DNA of 64,000 nucleotides, from positions 124,001-188,000 of the forward strand of contig AKCV02000015.1 of NCBI GenBank assembly GCA_000272025.2. Direction: 5' to 3'. A program made the translations under genes and the position numbers. The stretch comes from Imbroritus primus. GTDB taxonomy: Bacteria > Pseudomonadota > Gammaproteobacteria > Burkholderiales > Burkholderiaceae. Every line of letters begins with the position of its first letter. The first letter of the stretch is position 1. The notes under the pieces were generated by a model that was given only the letters and a program-made list of their open reading frames with translations, was not told where the DNA came from and searched no databases. Below are positions 23,124-33,252 of the stretch, piece by piece.

Positions 23124-24188
23124 ATGCTCGAATGGATTAGCACACAAGGTCAGGGCATCTTCGGCGCGGCGTGGCCGTACCTGTGGATGCTCGTCAAGAT
23201 CGTCTGCATCGTGTTGCCGCTGCTGCTGTCGGTGGCCTACCTGATTCTCTGGGAGCGCAAGCTGATCGGCTGGATGCACGTGCGTCTCGGACCGAACCGC
23301 GTCGGCCCGTTCGGCCTGCTGCAGCCGATTGCCGACGTGCTGAAGCTGCTGCTCAAGGAGGTGATGGTCCCGAACCAGGTCAGCCGCGGCATGTACATCG
23401 TCGCGCCCCTGATGGTGCTGATGCCGGCGCTGGCGATCTGGGCGGTGATCCCGTTCCAGGCAGAGGCCGTGCTGGCTGATGTGAATGCCGGCCTGCTGTA
23501 CGTCATCGCTATCAGTTCGATTGGCGTGTACGGTGTGATCCTGGCTGGCTGGGCCTCCAACTCGAAATACGCCTTCCTCGGCGCAATGCGCGCTGCGGCA
23601 CAGATGGTGTCGTACGAGATCGCCATGGGCTTTGCACTGGTGACGGTGCTGATGGTGTCGGGCAGCCTGAACATGAGCGCCATCGTCGAATCCCAGCAGC
23701 GCGGCTACTTTGCCGACATGGGACTGACGTTCCTGTCGTGGAACTGGCTGCCGCTGCTGCCGATGCTGGGTGTGTACTTCATTGCCGGCGTGGCCGAAAC
23801 CAACCGTCATCCGTTCGACGTGGTGGAAGGCGAATCGGAAATCGTGGCCGGTCACATGATCGAGTACTCGGGCATGGCTTTCGCCATGTTCTTCCTGGCC
23901 GAGTACATCAACATGATCGTGATCTCGACGCTCACCGCTACCTTCTTCCTGGGCGGCTGGTCGGCACCGTTCGACAGCGTGGTCACGAACGCCATTCCGG
24001 GATTCTTCTGGCTGCTGATCAAGGTCTTCTTCCTGCTGTCGGTCTTCATCTGGATCCGCGCATCGTTCCCGCGCTACCGCTATGACCAGATCATGCGCCT
24101 GGGCTGGAAGATCTTCATTCCGCTGACCGTGGCCTGGGTGGTGATCATCGCCATCTGGATCAAGTCACCGTGGAACATCTGGGTGTAA
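23124..24188 (+). CDS. nuoH: NADH-quinone oxidoreductase subunit H
   Basis: A protein of 354 residues with about eight membrane helices, linking the quinone chamber to the proton pumps. Conserved stretches are [32 protein letters not shown], and the acidic loop [19 protein letters not shown] near the quinone entrance. It lies 9 bp after nuoG and 4 bp before nuoI. Confidence 0.98.
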   Translation: MLEWISTQGQGIFGAAWPYLWMLVKIVCIVLPLLLSVAYLILWERKLIGWMHVRLGPNRVGPFGLLQPIADVLKLLLKEVMVPNQVSRGMYIVAPLMVLMPALAIWAVIPFQAEAVLADVNAGLLYVIAISSIGVYGVILAGWASNSKYAFLGAMRAAAQMVSYEIAMGFALVTVLMVSGSLNMSAIVESQQRGYFADMGLTFLSWNWLPLLPMLGVYFIAGVAETNRHPFDVVEGESEIVAGHMIEYSGMAFAMFFLAEYINMIVISTLTATFFLGGWSAPFDSVVTNAIPGFFWLLIKVFFLLSVFIWIRASFPRYRYDQIMRLGWKIFIPLTVAWVVIIAIWIKSPWNIWV

Positions 24189-24192
24189 AGAC

Positions 24193-24684
24193 ATGCTACT
24201 TGCCATCAAGGAATTCTTTAACAGCCTGCTCCTGAGGGAACTCTTCAAGGGCATGGCGCTGACCGGCCGGTATCTGTTCGCCCGCAAGGTGACAGTGCTG
24301 TTCCCCGAGGAAAAGACGCCGCAGTCGCCGCGTTTCCGCGGCCTGCACGCGCTGCGCCGTTACCCGAACGGCGAGGAGCGCTGCATTGCCTGCAAGCTGT
24401 GCGAGGCTGTCTGCCCGGCGCTGGCCATTACCATCGAATCGGACCAGCGCGACGACGGTACGCGCCGGACCACGCGTTACGACATCGACCTGACCAAGTG
24501 CATCTTCTGCGGATTCTGCGAAGAGGCCTGCCCGGTCGATGCGATCGTCGAAACGCATATTCTGGAATACCACGGTGAGAAGCGGGGCGACCTGTACTTC
24601 ACCAAGAACATGCTGCTGGCAGTCGGCGACCGGTACGAACCGGAAATCGCGGAACGCCGTGCGGCGGATGCCAAGTATCGCTGA
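24193..24684 (+). CDS. nuoI: NADH-quinone oxidoreductase subunit I
   Basis: A protein of 163 residues, an 8Fe ferredoxin-like subunit. It carries [4Fe-4S] clusters N6a and N6b, with ligand motifs [12 protein letters not shown] and [13 protein letters not shown] 108-bp spacer follows before nuoJ, the longest native gap in the operon, and contains a perfect palindrome. Confidence 0.98.
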   Translation: MLLAIKEFFNSLLLRELFKGMALTGRYLFARKVTVLFPEEKTPQSPRFRGLHALRRYPNGEERCIACKLCEAVCPALAITIESDQRDDGTRRTTRYDIDLTKCIFCGFCEEACPVDAIVETHILEYHGEKRGDLYFTKNMLLAVGDRYEPEIAERRAADAKYR

Positions 24685-24752
24685 TGTCGACTGTAGCCGG
24701 CTGCTTCGGTAGCAGGCTGCGTACCGGGGAACTCCTGCGTCTTAAGCCATGA

Positions 24753-24772
24753 CGCTCCGCAATTGCGGAGCG
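24753..24772. repeat. 20-bp perfect palindrome in the nuoI-nuoJ spacer
   Basis: CGCTCCGC-AATT-GCGGAGCG is a perfect palindrome. In RNA it gives an 8-bp GC-rich stem with a 4-nt loop 20 bp before nuoJ. There is no T-run, so it is not a normal terminator; mRNA processing or stability within the long operon transcript is a possible role. Confidence 0.75.
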
Positions 24773-24792
24773 GGTAGGAACTAAAGAGAAAC

Positions 24793-25428
24793 ATGGAACC
24801 GATCACAATCATTTTCTATGCCTTTGCGACGGTGCTGGTGCTGGCCGCGCTGAAGGTCATTACCGCGCGGAATCCGGTGCACTCAGCCCTGTACCTGGTG
24901 CTGTCGTTCTTCACGGCCGCTGCCATCTGGATGCTGCTGCAGGCCGAGTTCCTGGCCATCCTGTTGGTGCTCGTCTATGTCGGCGCGGTGATGGTGCTGT
25001 TCCTGTTCGTGGTGATGATGATCGACATCGACATCGCTCACCTGCGCCGCGATTTTTGGACGTACGTACCGATGGCTTCGGTGGTCGGCGCGATCATCAT
25101 CCTGGAAATGGCCATCGTGCTGGTGCGCAGCTTTATCGGCCGCACCTCGCCGGTCCATGCTGTCGACAAGGGCGCGAACTACTCGAATACCGCCGAACTC
25201 GGCAAGGTGCTCTACACCGATTACATCTATGCCTTTGAAGTGGCCGGCATCATCCTGCTGGTGGCGATCGTCGCCGCCGTGGCGCTGACCCTGCGCAAGC
25301 GCAAGGATGCCAAGTCCCAGAACGTGTCCGAGCAGCTGCGCGTGCGGGCCAAGGACCGTATCCGCATCGTGTCGATGCCGTCCGAATCCACCGGTTCCGG
25401 CGATGCCGCGGCCGACTCGAAGAACTGA
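24793..25428 (+). CDS. nuoJ: NADH-quinone oxidoreductase subunit J
   Basis: A protein of 211 residues with five membrane helices, beside NuoH and NuoK in the membrane arm. The conserved third helix region [20 protein letters not shown] is recognisable. The C-terminal cytosolic tail of about 45 residues is polar ([18 protein letters not shown]). It starts after the palindrome-containing spacer. Confidence 0.96.
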   Translation: MEPITIIFYAFATVLVLAALKVITARNPVHSALYLVLSFFTAAAIWMLLQAEFLAILLVLVYVGAVMVLFLFVVMMIDIDIAHLRRDFWTYVPMASVVGAIIILEMAIVLVRSFIGRTSPVHAVDKGANYSNTAELGKVLYTDYIYAFEVAGIILLVAIVAAVALTLRKRKDAKSQNVSEQLRVRAKDRIRIVSMPSESTGSGDAAADSKN

Positions 25429-25436
25429 GGTCCGTC

Positions 25437-25742
25437 ATGTTGTCGCTTGCCCATTTCCTGGTTCTCGGCGCGATCCTGTTTGCCATCAGCATCGTCGGCA
25501 TCTTCCTGAATCGCAAGAACGTCATCGTGCTCCTGATGGCGATCGAACTGATGCTGCTGGCCGTGAACATGAACTTCGTGGCTTTTTCGCACTATCTGGG
25601 CGATCTGGCCGGACAGATCTTCGTCTTCTTCATCCTGACCGTGGCCGCGGCCGAATCCGCGATCGGTCTGGCGATTCTGGTGGTGCTGTTCCGTAATCTG
25701 GACACCATCAACGTTGACGATCTCGACAGTCTGAAGGGCTGA
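25437..25742 (+). CDS. nuoK: NADH-quinone oxidoreductase subunit K
   Basis: A protein of 101 residues with three membrane helices. The conserved membrane glutamates of the proton path are visible in [19 protein letters not shown] and [14 protein letters not shown]. It lies 8 bp after nuoJ; 56 bp separate it from nuoL. Confidence 0.97.
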   Translation: MLSLAHFLVLGAILFAISIVGIFLNRKNVIVLLMAIELMLLAVNMNFVAFSHYLGDLAGQIFVFFILTVAAAESAIGLAILVVLFRNLDTINVDDLDSLKG

Positions 25743-25798
25743 CCGGGTCATGTTCCGAACATCGCAATTCGCGCCAACCGTGAGTCAATAAGCGTCCT

Positions 25799-27877
25799 AT
25801 GTCCAACACGCTCAACCCCACCCTGTTGCTGGCGATCCCGCTGGCGCCGCTCGTCGGCGCGATCATCGCGGGCCTGTTCTGCACCAAGTTCCTTGGCCTG
25901 TCGCTGAGCGAAGGTCGTGCCGGACGCACCATCTCGCACAGCGCCACCATCCTCGGCGTGGCGATTTCCTTCGTGCTGTCGGCCATGACCCTGGTCGACG
26001 TGCTGAATGGCGCGAGCTTCAATGCCACCGTCTACGAATGGATGACGGTCGGCTCGCTGAAGATGGAGATTGGTTTCCTGGTCGACTCGCTCACGGCCAT
26101 GATGATGTGCGTGGTGACCTTCGTCTCGCTGATGGTGCATATCTACACCATCGGCTACATGCAGGATGATCCGGGCTACAACCGCTTCTTCTCGTACATT
26201 TCGCTGTTCACCTTCTCGATGCTCATGCTGGTGATGAGCAACAACTTCCTGCAGCTGTTCTTCGGCTGGGAAGCCGTGGGCCTCGTCTCGTACCTGCTGA
26301 TCGGTTTCTGGTACACCCGCCCGACCGCGATCTTCGCCAACATGAAGGCATTCCTGGTGAACCGTGTCGGCGACTTTGGCTTCATCCTCGGCATCGGCCT
26401 GCTGCTGGCCTACAGCGGCAGCCTGAACTACACCGATGTGTTCGCGGCGCGCGACCAGCTGGCCACCGTGATCTTCCCGGGTACCGACTGGATGATGCTG
26501 ACTGTGGCCTGCATCTGCCTGTTCATCGGCGCGATGGGCAAGTCCGCGCAATTCCCGCTGCACGTCTGGCTGCCGGATTCGATGGAAGGCCCGACACCGA
26601 TTTCCGCGCTGATCCACGCGGCCACCATGGTGACTGCCGGTATCTTCATGGTCGGCCGCATGTCGCCGCTGTTCGAACTGTCGGACATGGCGCTCTCGTT
26701 CATCATCGTGATCGGCTCGATCACGGCGCTGTTCATGGGTTTCCTGGGCATCGTGCAGAATGACATCAAGCGCGTGGTGGCGTATTCGACGCTGTCCCAG
26801 CTCGGCTACATGACCGTGGCGCTCGGCGCTTCGGCGTACCAGATCGGCGTGTTCCACCTGATGACGCACGCCTTCTTCAAGGCGCTGCTGTTCCTCGCCG
26901 CAGGCTCGGTGATCATCGGCATGCATCATGATCAGGACATGCGCAATATGGGCGGCCTGCGCAAGTACATGCCGATCACCTGGATCACCTCGCTGATCGG
27001 TTCGCTGGCGCTGATCGGCACGCCGTTCTTCGCGGGCTTCTATTCGAAGGACCTGATCATCGAGGCCGTCAAGCACTCGACCATTCCTGGCTCGGGCTTT
27101 GCGTACTTCGCGGTGATGGCTGGCGTGTTCGTCACGGCCTTCTACTCGTTCCGCCTGTATTTCCTCGTATTCCACGGCGAAGAGCGTTTCGGCAAGCCGC
27201 ATGCGCATCCGGAAGATACGCATCACGAGACTGAGGAAGACGCAGGCGACGATCACCACCATGGCCTGGCACCGGGCGAGAAGCCGCACGAGTCGCCATG
27301 GGTCGTGACGCTGCCGCTGGTGCTGCTGGCGATTCCGTCGATCTTCATTGGCGCCTGGGCCATCGAGCCGATGCTCTTCGGCGAGTTCTTCAAGAACGGC
27401 GTGGCCTTCAAGGATGTCATCTTCGTGGCCGACAGCCATGGTGCGATGGCGACCCTCAAGGAACATTTCCATGGCTGGCTGGCCCTGGGCCTGCACGGCT
27501 TCATGACCCCGGTGTTCGCCCTGGCGCTGGCGGGCGTGGTGCTGGCCTGGTTCTTCTACATGAAGCGTCCGGACATTCCGGCGGCTATCCAGAAGAAGTT
27601 CCATGGTATTTACACACTGCTCGACAACAAGTACTACATGGATCGCTTCAACGAAGTGGTGTTCGGCGGCGGCGCACGTGCGCTCGGTACCGGCTTGTGG
27701 AAGGGCGGCGACCAGCGCGGCATCGATGGCCTGGTGAACGGCAGCGCACGCGTCGTGGGCTGGATCGCCAACGTGACCCGCCTGCTGCAGTCCGGCTACA
27801 TCTACCACTATGCCTTTGCGATGATTCTGGGCGTGGTGGCCTTGATGACGATCTTTGTCACGCTGGGTAGCAAATAA
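25799..27877 (+). CDS. nuoL: NADH-quinone oxidoreductase subunit L
   Basis: A protein of 692 residues, the distal antiporter-like proton pump with the long lateral helix at its C-terminus. Conserved are FFGWEAVGLVSYLLIGFWY, the helix with GPTPISALIHAATMVTAG, and SQLGYMTVALG. A His/Glu-rich loop (DTHHETEEDAGDDHHH) at about residue 475 is family-variable and not a known metal site. The stop is 14 bp before nuoM. Confidence 0.98.
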   Translation: MSNTLNPTLLLAIPLAPLVGAIIAGLFCTKFLGLSLSEGRAGRTISHSATILGVAISFVLSAMTLVDVLNGASFNATVYEWMTVGSLKMEIGFLVDSLTAMMMCVVTFVSLMVHIYTIGYMQDDPGYNRFFSYISLFTFSMLMLVMSNNFLQLFFGWEAVGLVSYLLIGFWYTRPTAIFANMKAFLVNRVGDFGFILGIGLLLAYSGSLNYTDVFAARDQLATVIFPGTDWMMLTVACICLFIGAMGKSAQFPLHVWLPDSMEGPTPISALIHAATMVTAGIFMVGRMSPLFELSDMALSFIIVIGSITALFMGFLGIVQNDIKRVVAYSTLSQLGYMTVALGASAYQIGVFHLMTHAFFKALLFLAAGSVIIGMHHDQDMRNMGGLRKYMPITWITSLIGSLALIGTPFFAGFYSKDLIIEAVKHSTIPGSGFAYFAVMAGVFVTAFYSFRLYFLVFHGEERFGKPHAHPEDTHHETEEDAGDDHHHGLAPGEKPHESPWVVTLPLVLLAIPSIFIGAWAIEPMLFGEFFKNGVAFKDVIFVADSHGAMATLKEHFHGWLALGLHGFMTPVFALALAGVVLAWFFYMKRPDIPAAIQKKFHGIYTLLDNKYYMDRFNEVVFGGGARALGTGLWKGGDQRGIDGLVNGSARVVGWIANVTRLLQSGYIYHYAFAMILGVVALMTIFVTLGSK

Positions 27878-27890
27878 GGGAATAGGAAAA

Positions 27891-29357
27891 ATGGTTCTGT
27901 CGTTCGCTATCTGGCTGCCTATCTTCTTTGGCCTGGTGGTCCTGGCATTCGGGTCTGACCGCAGTCCCGGCTTCGTCCGCTGGATGTCGCTGTTTGGTGC
28001 GGTGGTCAGCTTCCTGGTGACGCTGCCACTGATCTCCGGCTTCGATACGTCGTCGGCCGGCCTGCAGTTCGTCGAGAAGGTCCTGTGGATCGACCGCTTC
28101 AACATCCAGTACTTCCTGGGCGTGGACGGGCTATCGATGTGGTTCATTCCGCTGACTGCCTTCATCACCATCATCGTCGTGCTGGCTGGCTGGGAGGTCA
28201 TCACCGACCGCGTGGCGCAGTACATGGCCGCCTTCCTGATCCTCTCCGGCCTGATGGTCGGCGTGTTCAGTGCGCTCGACGGCCTGCTGTTCTACGTATT
28301 CTTCGAAGCCACCCTGATTCCGATGTACATCATCATCGGCGTGTGGGGCGGAGCGAACCGCGTCTATGCCGCGTTCAAGTTCTTCCTCTACACGCTGCTC
28401 GGCTCGCTGCTGATGCTGGTGGCGTTGCTATACCTGTACAACCTGACCGGCTCGTTCGAGATTCCGCAATGGCACCAGGCCAAGATCGGCATGGAGGCGC
28501 AGGTATTGCTGTTCATCGCCTTCTTCATGGCCTTTGCCGTGAAGGTACCGATGTGGCCGGTGCACACCTGGCTGCCCGATGCCCACGTGGAAGCGCCGAC
28601 TGGTGGTTCGATCGTGCTGGCGGCCATCATGCTGAAGCTCGGGGCCTACGGTTTCCTGCGATTCTCGCTGCCGATCGCGCCGGATGCGAGCCACCTGCTG
28701 TCGGGCGTAGTCATCGCGCTGTCGCTGATCGCCGTGATCTACATCGGCCTGGTCGCGCTGGTGCAGGCGGACATGAAGAAGCTGGTGGCGTACTCGTCGA
28801 TTGCCCACATGGGTTTCGTCACGCTCGGTTTCTTCATCTTCAATGACATTGGCGTGGAAGGCGCGATCGTGCAGATGATCTCGCACGGCTTTATCTCCGG
28901 CGCGATGTTCTTTTCGATCGGCGTGCTGTACGACCGCGTGCATTCGCGGCGGATTGCCGACTACGGTGGCGTGGTCAACACGATGCCGAAGTTCGCGGCG
29001 TTCTCGGTGCTGTTCGCCATGGCCAACTGTGGCCTGCCCGCTACCTCCGGTTTCGTCGGCGAGTTCATGGTGATTCTCGGCGCCGTCAAGTTCAATTTCT
29101 GGATCGGTCTGTTGGCCGCCACCGCGCTGATCCTGGGTGCCGCCTACTCGCTGTGGCTGGTCAAGCGCGTGGTGTTCGGCCCGGTGGTGCACAAGCACGT
29201 CGCCGAGCTGCTCGACATCAACCGCCGCGAGTTCGCCATCCTGGCGCTGCTGGCCGCGTTGACCATCTTCATGGGCGTGTATCCCAAGCCCTTTACCGAC
29301 GTGATGCATGCTTCTGTGGTGAATCTCCTCACCCACGTGGCGCAGTCGAAGCTGTAA
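27891..29357 (+). CDS. nuoM: NADH-quinone oxidoreductase subunit M
   Basis: A protein of 488 residues, the second antiporter-like subunit with about 14 helices. Key segments are [21 protein letters not shown] (conserved Glu), [14 protein letters not shown], and [13 protein letters not shown]. The ATG at 27891 ([14 protein letters not shown]) follows AATAGGAAAA; the frame open from 27855 overlaps nuoL. Confidence 0.98.
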   Translation: MVLSFAIWLPIFFGLVVLAFGSDRSPGFVRWMSLFGAVVSFLVTLPLISGFDTSSAGLQFVEKVLWIDRFNIQYFLGVDGLSMWFIPLTAFITIIVVLAGWEVITDRVAQYMAAFLILSGLMVGVFSALDGLLFYVFFEATLIPMYIIIGVWGGANRVYAAFKFFLYTLLGSLLMLVALLYLYNLTGSFEIPQWHQAKIGMEAQVLLFIAFFMAFAVKVPMWPVHTWLPDAHVEAPTGGSIVLAAIMLKLGAYGFLRFSLPIAPDASHLLSGVVIALSLIAVIYIGLVALVQADMKKLVAYSSIAHMGFVTLGFFIFNDIGVEGAIVQMISHGFISGAMFFSIGVLYDRVHSRRIADYGGVVNTMPKFAAFSVLFAMANCGLPATSGFVGEFMVILGAVKFNFWIGLLAATALILGAAYSLWLVKRVVFGPVVHKHVAELLDINRREFAILALLAALTIFMGVYPKPFTDVMHASVVNLLTHVAQSKL

Positions 29358-29376
29358 CGAGGAGACAGGACCCATC

Positions 29377-30864
29377 ATGTCTACGATGAAAATCGCGCCC
29401 GCATTGACCCCCGTCCTGCCGGTCATTTTCCTGGCGGTGATGATCGCCGTCACGAACTGGATCGATATCCTGCGCAAGAAGGGCAGCACGAGCGCCGCCT
29501 ATCCGATGTCGCTGCTGACCACGCTGGTACTGGCGGCGTGGTGTGCGGTGCTCGCCGGCGCCAGTGACGCAACCCATTACCTGTTCAGCAACCTGGTCGT
29601 CCTCGACCCGATGGCCTACATTCTGATGTCTGGCTGTGCCATCGCGCTGTTCGCAACGCTGGTGTACTCGCGCCAGTACGTGCGCGACCGCGAACTGGAT
29701 ACCGGCGAGTTCTACATGCTGGCCCTGTTCACGCTGCTGGGCCAGTTTGTGATGATCAGCGGCAACAATTTCCTGACGCTGTACCTCGGTCTAGAGCTGC
29801 TGGCGCTGTCGTCGTACGCGCTGGTGGCGCTGCGCCGCCTGTCCGGCCAGTCGTCGGAATCGGCCATGAAGTACTTTGTGCTGGGTGCGCTGGCCTCCGG
29901 TTTCCTGCTGTATGGCATCTCGATGCTCTATGGCGCGACCGGCTCGCTCGAGTTGCGCGAGGTGTTTGCCGCCATCGCCACCGGCCGCATCAACACCATG
30001 ATTCTGGTGTTCGGGGTGGTGTTCGTGGTGGCTGGCCTGGCTTTCAAGCTGGGCGCGGCACCGTTCCACATGTGGATTCCCGATATCTACCAGGGCTCGC
30101 CCACCGCGGTGACGCTGCTGATCGCCGGTGCGCCAAAGCTGGCGGCCTTCGCCCTCGTGCTGCGCCTGCTCGTCGAAGGCCTGCTGCCGCTGGCGTTCGA
30201 CTGGCAGAACATGCTGATCATCCTCGCGGTGCTGTCGCTGGCCGTGGGTAACCTGACCGCCATCGCGCAGACCAACCTGAAGCGCATGCTGGCGTACTCC
30301 ACCATCTCGCACATGGGCTTCATGCTGCTGGGCTTCCTGTCCGGCGTGGTGGGTGGCAGCGCCGAGGGTGCGCCGGCGGCCTACAGCTCTGCGATGTTCT
30401 ACGCGCTGACCTATGTGCTGACGACGCTCGGCACCTTCGGTATGGTCATGCTGTTCGCGCGCAAGGGTTTCGAGGCGGAAGAGCTGGCCGATATGCGCGG
30501 CTTGTCCAAGAAGAGCCCGTGGTTTGCATTCCTCATGCTGATCATGATGTTCTCGTTGGCCGGCCTGCCGCCGACGGTGGGGTTCTATGCCAAGCTCGCG
30601 GTGCTGAGTGCCGTGGTCGACGCCGGCATGACCTGGCTGGCCGTGGTGGCCGTGCTGTTCTCACTGATTGGTGCGTTCTATTACCTGCGCGTGATCAAGC
30701 TGATGTACTTCGACGAGCCGGCTGATACGCAGCCCGTACAGGCCACGTTTGGCTTCCGTTCGCTGATGAGCGTCAATGGCCTGCTGGTGCTGCTGCTGGG
30801 CATCTTCCCGGCCGACCTGATGCGCCTGTGCTACGAGGCCATCCGCGCCTCGCTGGCAGCGTAA
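29377..30864 (+). CDS. nuoN: NADH-quinone oxidoreductase subunit N
   Basis: A protein of 495 residues, the third antiporter-like pump. Conserved are [35 protein letters not shown] and [13 protein letters not shown]. It closes the 14-gene nuo cluster. The next gene, DUF2818, begins 13 bp later in the same direction and is probably cotranscribed. Confidence 0.98.
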   Translation: MSTMKIAPALTPVLPVIFLAVMIAVTNWIDILRKKGSTSAAYPMSLLTTLVLAAWCAVLAGASDATHYLFSNLVVLDPMAYILMSGCAIALFATLVYSRQYVRDRELDTGEFYMLALFTLLGQFVMISGNNFLTLYLGLELLALSSYALVALRRLSGQSSESAMKYFVLGALASGFLLYGISMLYGATGSLELREVFAAIATGRINTMILVFGVVFVVAGLAFKLGAAPFHMWIPDIYQGSPTAVTLLIAGAPKLAAFALVLRLLVEGLLPLAFDWQNMLIILAVLSLAVGNLTAIAQTNLKRMLAYSTISHMGFMLLGFLSGVVGGSAEGAPAAYSSAMFYALTYVLTTLGTFGMVMLFARKGFEAEELADMRGLSKKSPWFAFLMLIMMFSLAGLPPTVGFYAKLAVLSAVVDAGMTWLAVVAVLFSLIGAFYYLRVIKLMYFDEPADTQPVQATFGFRSLMSVNGLLVLLLGIFPADLMRLCYEAIRASLAA

Positions 30865-30877
30865 GGGGAACCGCACG

Positions 30878-31180
30878 ATGTCGACCGCTGCAGGCGGCTG
30901 GTTCGTGATCCTGCTGGCGCTGGTGCTGGCGACCCTGCCGTTCATCAACCAGCGCCTGTTCCTGCTGATTCCCTTGCGTTCGGGCCGCAAGTCGCTGTGG
31001 CTGCGATTGCTCGAGCTGTGCGTCTACTACGCCGTGGCCGGCCTCGTCGGTTTTGCGGTCGAGTCGAGCATTGGCGGTGCGTTTCCGCAAGGCTGGCAGT
31101 TCTACGCGATTACCGCGAGCATGATGCTGGTGTTCGCATTTCCCGGTTTTACCTGGCGGTATCTGGTCAAGCACCGCTGA
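30878..31180 (+). CDS. DUF2818 family membrane protein
   Basis: A protein of 100 residues with about three membrane helices (near 5-25, 43-65, 75-95) joined by basic loops. It is a Burkholderiales family of unknown function that regularly follows nuoN. The position, 13 bp after nuoN, suggests cotranscription and a possible accessory or assembly role for complex I; this is inference from context only. Confidence 0.9.
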   Translation: MSTAAGGWFVILLALVLATLPFINQRLFLLIPLRSGRKSLWLRLLELCVYYAVAGLVGFAVESSIGGAFPQGWQFYAITASMMLVFAFPGFTWRYLVKHR

Positions 31181-31204
31181 GGGTCTCGTGCTATGGAGGG
31201 CGCG

Positions 31205-31783
31205 ATGTCTGACGAACATCTGAAGGAATCCCGCCTGGCCTCGGCCACCCTGCATCGCGGCAACTTCCTGACCCTCAAGCAGGATATCGTGCAGCTTCCG
31301 AACGGCCGGCAAGCCGGCCGCGAATTCGTGGAGCATCCTGGCGCGGTCATGATGATTCCCCTGTTCGATGACGGCACCGTCTTGCTGGAGCGGCAATACC
31401 GCTATCCGGTCGAGCAGGTGATGGTCGAGTTTCCCGCCGGCAAGCTGGATCCCGAAGAGGGTGCGCTGGCATGCGGCAAGCGCGAGCTGATTGAGGAAAC
31501 AGGCTATCAGGCTGCGCAATGGGACTACCTGACGCGCATCCACCCCGTCATTTCGTATTCCACCGAATTCATCGACCTGTTCCTGGCGCGCTCGCTCACG
31601 CCGGGCGAACAGGATCTCGATGACGGTGAGTTCATCGAACTGTTCATGCTGCCCGCAGGCCAGTTGATCGACTGGGTGCGGCAGGGCCGTGTCACGGACG
31701 TCAAGACCATGATCGGCGCGTTCTGGCTGGAAAAGATCCTGTCCGGCACGTGGCAGCCGGGCGAGCAGCCTGTGCCCGCCTGA
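31205..31783 (+). CDS. Nudix hydrolase, ADP-ribose pyrophosphatase-like
   Basis: A protein of 192 residues. The Nudix box is complete: G-x5-E-x7-REL-x2-EET-G, read as GKLDPEEGALACGKRELIEE followed by TGY. The fold, with HPGAVMMIPLFDDGTVLLERQYRYP in front, is typical of ADP-ribose pyrophosphatases (NudF type), which recycle free ADP-ribose. ATG 31205 was chosen because GGAGGG lies at 31197-31202 just before it; an earlier ATG at 31193 has none. It is downstream of nuoN-DUF2818. Confidence 0.9.
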   Translation: MSDEHLKESRLASATLHRGNFLTLKQDIVQLPNGRQAGREFVEHPGAVMMIPLFDDGTVLLERQYRYPVEQVMVEFPAGKLDPEEGALACGKRELIEETGYQAAQWDYLTRIHPVISYSTEFIDLFLARSLTPGEQDLDDGEFIELFMLPAGQLIDWVRQGRVTDVKTMIGAFWLEKILSGTWQPGEQPVPA

Positions 31784-31967
31784 GGCGTCTCATTCCCTGG
31801 CTCCCGATACGGGGTGCATGCCAGCGTGGCTGTTGAGCGGCCCGCAAGACCGTATGTTCCGCGGGCCTGCGTGGCTTCTCCTGGGTCTCCATGATGGTTG
31901 CCGCTGGCGCCGGTCGCCGCCTGACGTGTCGCAGGGCCTCGTTGATTCCGCTATCTGTCATAAATTC

Positions 31968-32005
31968 GAACGATCGTTCACAAAACGGCTGATCAACGCT
32001 ACTAT
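31968..32005 (+). promoter_or_regulatory. Predicted promoter and palindromic operator of the MaoC gene
   Basis: A 12-bp perfect palindrome GAACGATCGTTC (31968-31979) overlaps a -35 box TTCACA (31977-31982), which is followed after 17 nt by -10 TACTAT (32000-32005). The layout suggests repression. A near-identical palindrome (GCACGATCGTGC) lies at the dehydrogenase promoter at 36515-36526. The ACGATCGT core resembles TetR-family operators (inference). The rest of 31784-32172 shows only a weak GGCCCGC/GCGGGCC repeat and a CGTCATG/CATGACG hairpin (32016-32041) in the leader. Confidence 0.6.
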
Positions 32006-32172
32006 TGTGTCCGGGCGTCATGGCGCCGTACAGGCATGACGGGATGGTCTGCGATGCAGCGTCCATGCGGCCGCGACACAACAGCGGGGCGGCGGAGCAG
32101 TGCCCGCCGGCGCCACGCCACAAGCAGGGCCGGAAAAGCCGGTCGATACCAATATCTGGACAGGAGAGCAGC

Positions 32173-32652
32173 ATGCGCGTCATTGAATCGCTGGAGCAAC
32201 TCGAGGAACTGGTCGGCCAGGAAGTGGCCGTGGGCGAATGGGTCGAAGTGACGCAGGAGCAGGTGAACCTGTTTGCCGACGCAACCGGCGATCATCAGTG
32301 GATCCACGTCGATGTCGAACGCTCCAAGCGTGAGTCGCCTTACGGTGCGCCGATCGCGCACGGCTATCTGACGCTGTCGCTGATCCCGTTGCTGATGAAG
32401 AAAGCCATCGAGATGCGCAATGTGAAGATGGGCGTGAACTACGGCCTGAACCGCGTGCGCTTCATGGCGCCGGTGCCGGTGGGCAGCCGCTTGCGCGCGC
32501 GCGCCAAGCTGCTGTCGGTGGAAAGCATCGAGTCGCCGAAGAACCGTCCTGACCTGAAGGGCGCCCAGGTGATCATGCAGGTGACGGTCGAGCGCGAGGG
32601 CAGCGACCGCCCGGTGTGCGTGGCGGAAACGATCTCGCGCCGCTTTAGCTGA
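32173..32652 (+). CDS. MaoC-like acyl dehydratase (R-specific enoyl-CoA hydratase type)
   Basis: A protein of 159 residues with a single hot-dog domain. The R-hydratase motif is seen in FADATGDHQWIHVDVERSK, with catalytic Asp and His, followed by GAPIAHGYLTLSL. It probably hydrates enoyl-CoA to (R)-3-hydroxyacyl-CoA, feeding beta-oxidation or polyhydroxyalkanoate synthesis. The start follows AGGAGAGC. A palindromic operator at its promoter is shared in sequence with the 3-hydroxyacyl-CoA dehydrogenase gene. The stop abuts that of the convergent gene with no gap. Confidence 0.9.
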   Translation: MRVIESLEQLEELVGQEVAVGEWVEVTQEQVNLFADATGDHQWIHVDVERSKRESPYGAPIAHGYLTLSLIPLLMKKAIEMRNVKMGVNYGLNRVRFMAPVPVGSRLRARAKLLSVESIESPKNRPDLKGAQVIMQVTVEREGSDRPVCVAETISRRFS

Positions 32653-32964
32653 TCACGCCCAGTCGTTGTCCTCGTTCCCATACTGATAGATGGGGTTGGT
32701 GGCGTAGTCGATGGCGAGGTCCACGATGTAGCGGTGGAGTGTCTTCTTGAACTGCTCGCGGATTTCGGGCGGCATGCTGCTGAGGCTGGCGGTCTTGTAG
32801 TCCGGGGTGGAGCGTGCAGCGTGGACCTCCACGGCGGGCTGATCGGCCGCCATGGCTGCATCGAATGCGGCCTTGTCCGCTGAATTGGCGGGCTGAGGCG
32901 GGACGAGCGATTGTGCCTGGTAGGCGTTGCCGGCAACGGTGAGAGGCGTCAGGATTGCTGTCAT
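32653..32964 (-). CDS. Hypothetical protein
   Basis: A protein of 103 residues that I do not recognise. The N-terminal half is Ala/Pro-rich and probably disordered; the C-terminal half looks helical (PPEIREQFKKTLHRYIVDLAIDY) and ends acidic. There is no signal peptide or membrane segment. The segment DKAAFDAAMAAD loosely recalls type III secretion rod proteins, but no secretion genes are near. It is tail-to-tail with the MaoC gene and downstream of an odd 104-bp repeat-bounded spacer. Confidence 0.6.
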   Translation of the reverse strand: MTAILTPLTVAGNAYQAQSLVPPQPANSADKAAFDAAMAADQPAVEVHAARSTPDYKTASLSSMPPEIREQFKKTLHRYIVDLAIDYATNPIYQYGNEDNDWA

Positions 32965-33060
32965 GCGGGGCAGTCCACAAAGTCAAGGCGGGTGGCCAAG
33001 GAGGCGGACACCCGATCTGCCAATGAGTGCCGCTTGCCGTCAAATCGTTGCGGCGCATTG

Positions 33061-33164
33061 CTTGGCAAAGTGTGAACTAGTGCGACAGCCCATGCGGCAT
33101 GCCTGCGTGCCGGGTCTGGCACGCGGCGCGCTGCACGATCAAGAGAATGTGAACTATTGCCAAG
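33061..33164. repeat. 104-bp spacer segment with nested repeats
   Basis: It is bounded by inverted repeats CTTGGCAA (33061-33068) and TTGCCAAG (33157-33164). Inside each end is a direct repeat TGTGAACTA (33071-33079 and 33148-33156), and in the middle a perfect 7-bp hairpin GCGTGCC/GGCACGC (33105-33124). It lies in the 288-bp gap upstream of the hypothetical gene. It could hold paired regulator sites or a small structured RNA; no coding frame is convincing. Confidence 0.5.
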
Positions 33165-33252
33165 AGCGGCCTCCGGGCGCCGCTCAGGCGGTCGTTGTCC
33201 ACGCGGCGGCGTCAGTCTGCAGCCACGCGGATACGTCGTATACGCCGCCGCT

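Noticed and set aside
32653-32964. Resemblance of the hypothetical protein to type III secretion inner-rod (YscI/HrpB) proteins
   Set aside because: Only a short Ala-rich segment is similar, the length and C-terminus do not fit well, and no secretion genes are nearby.
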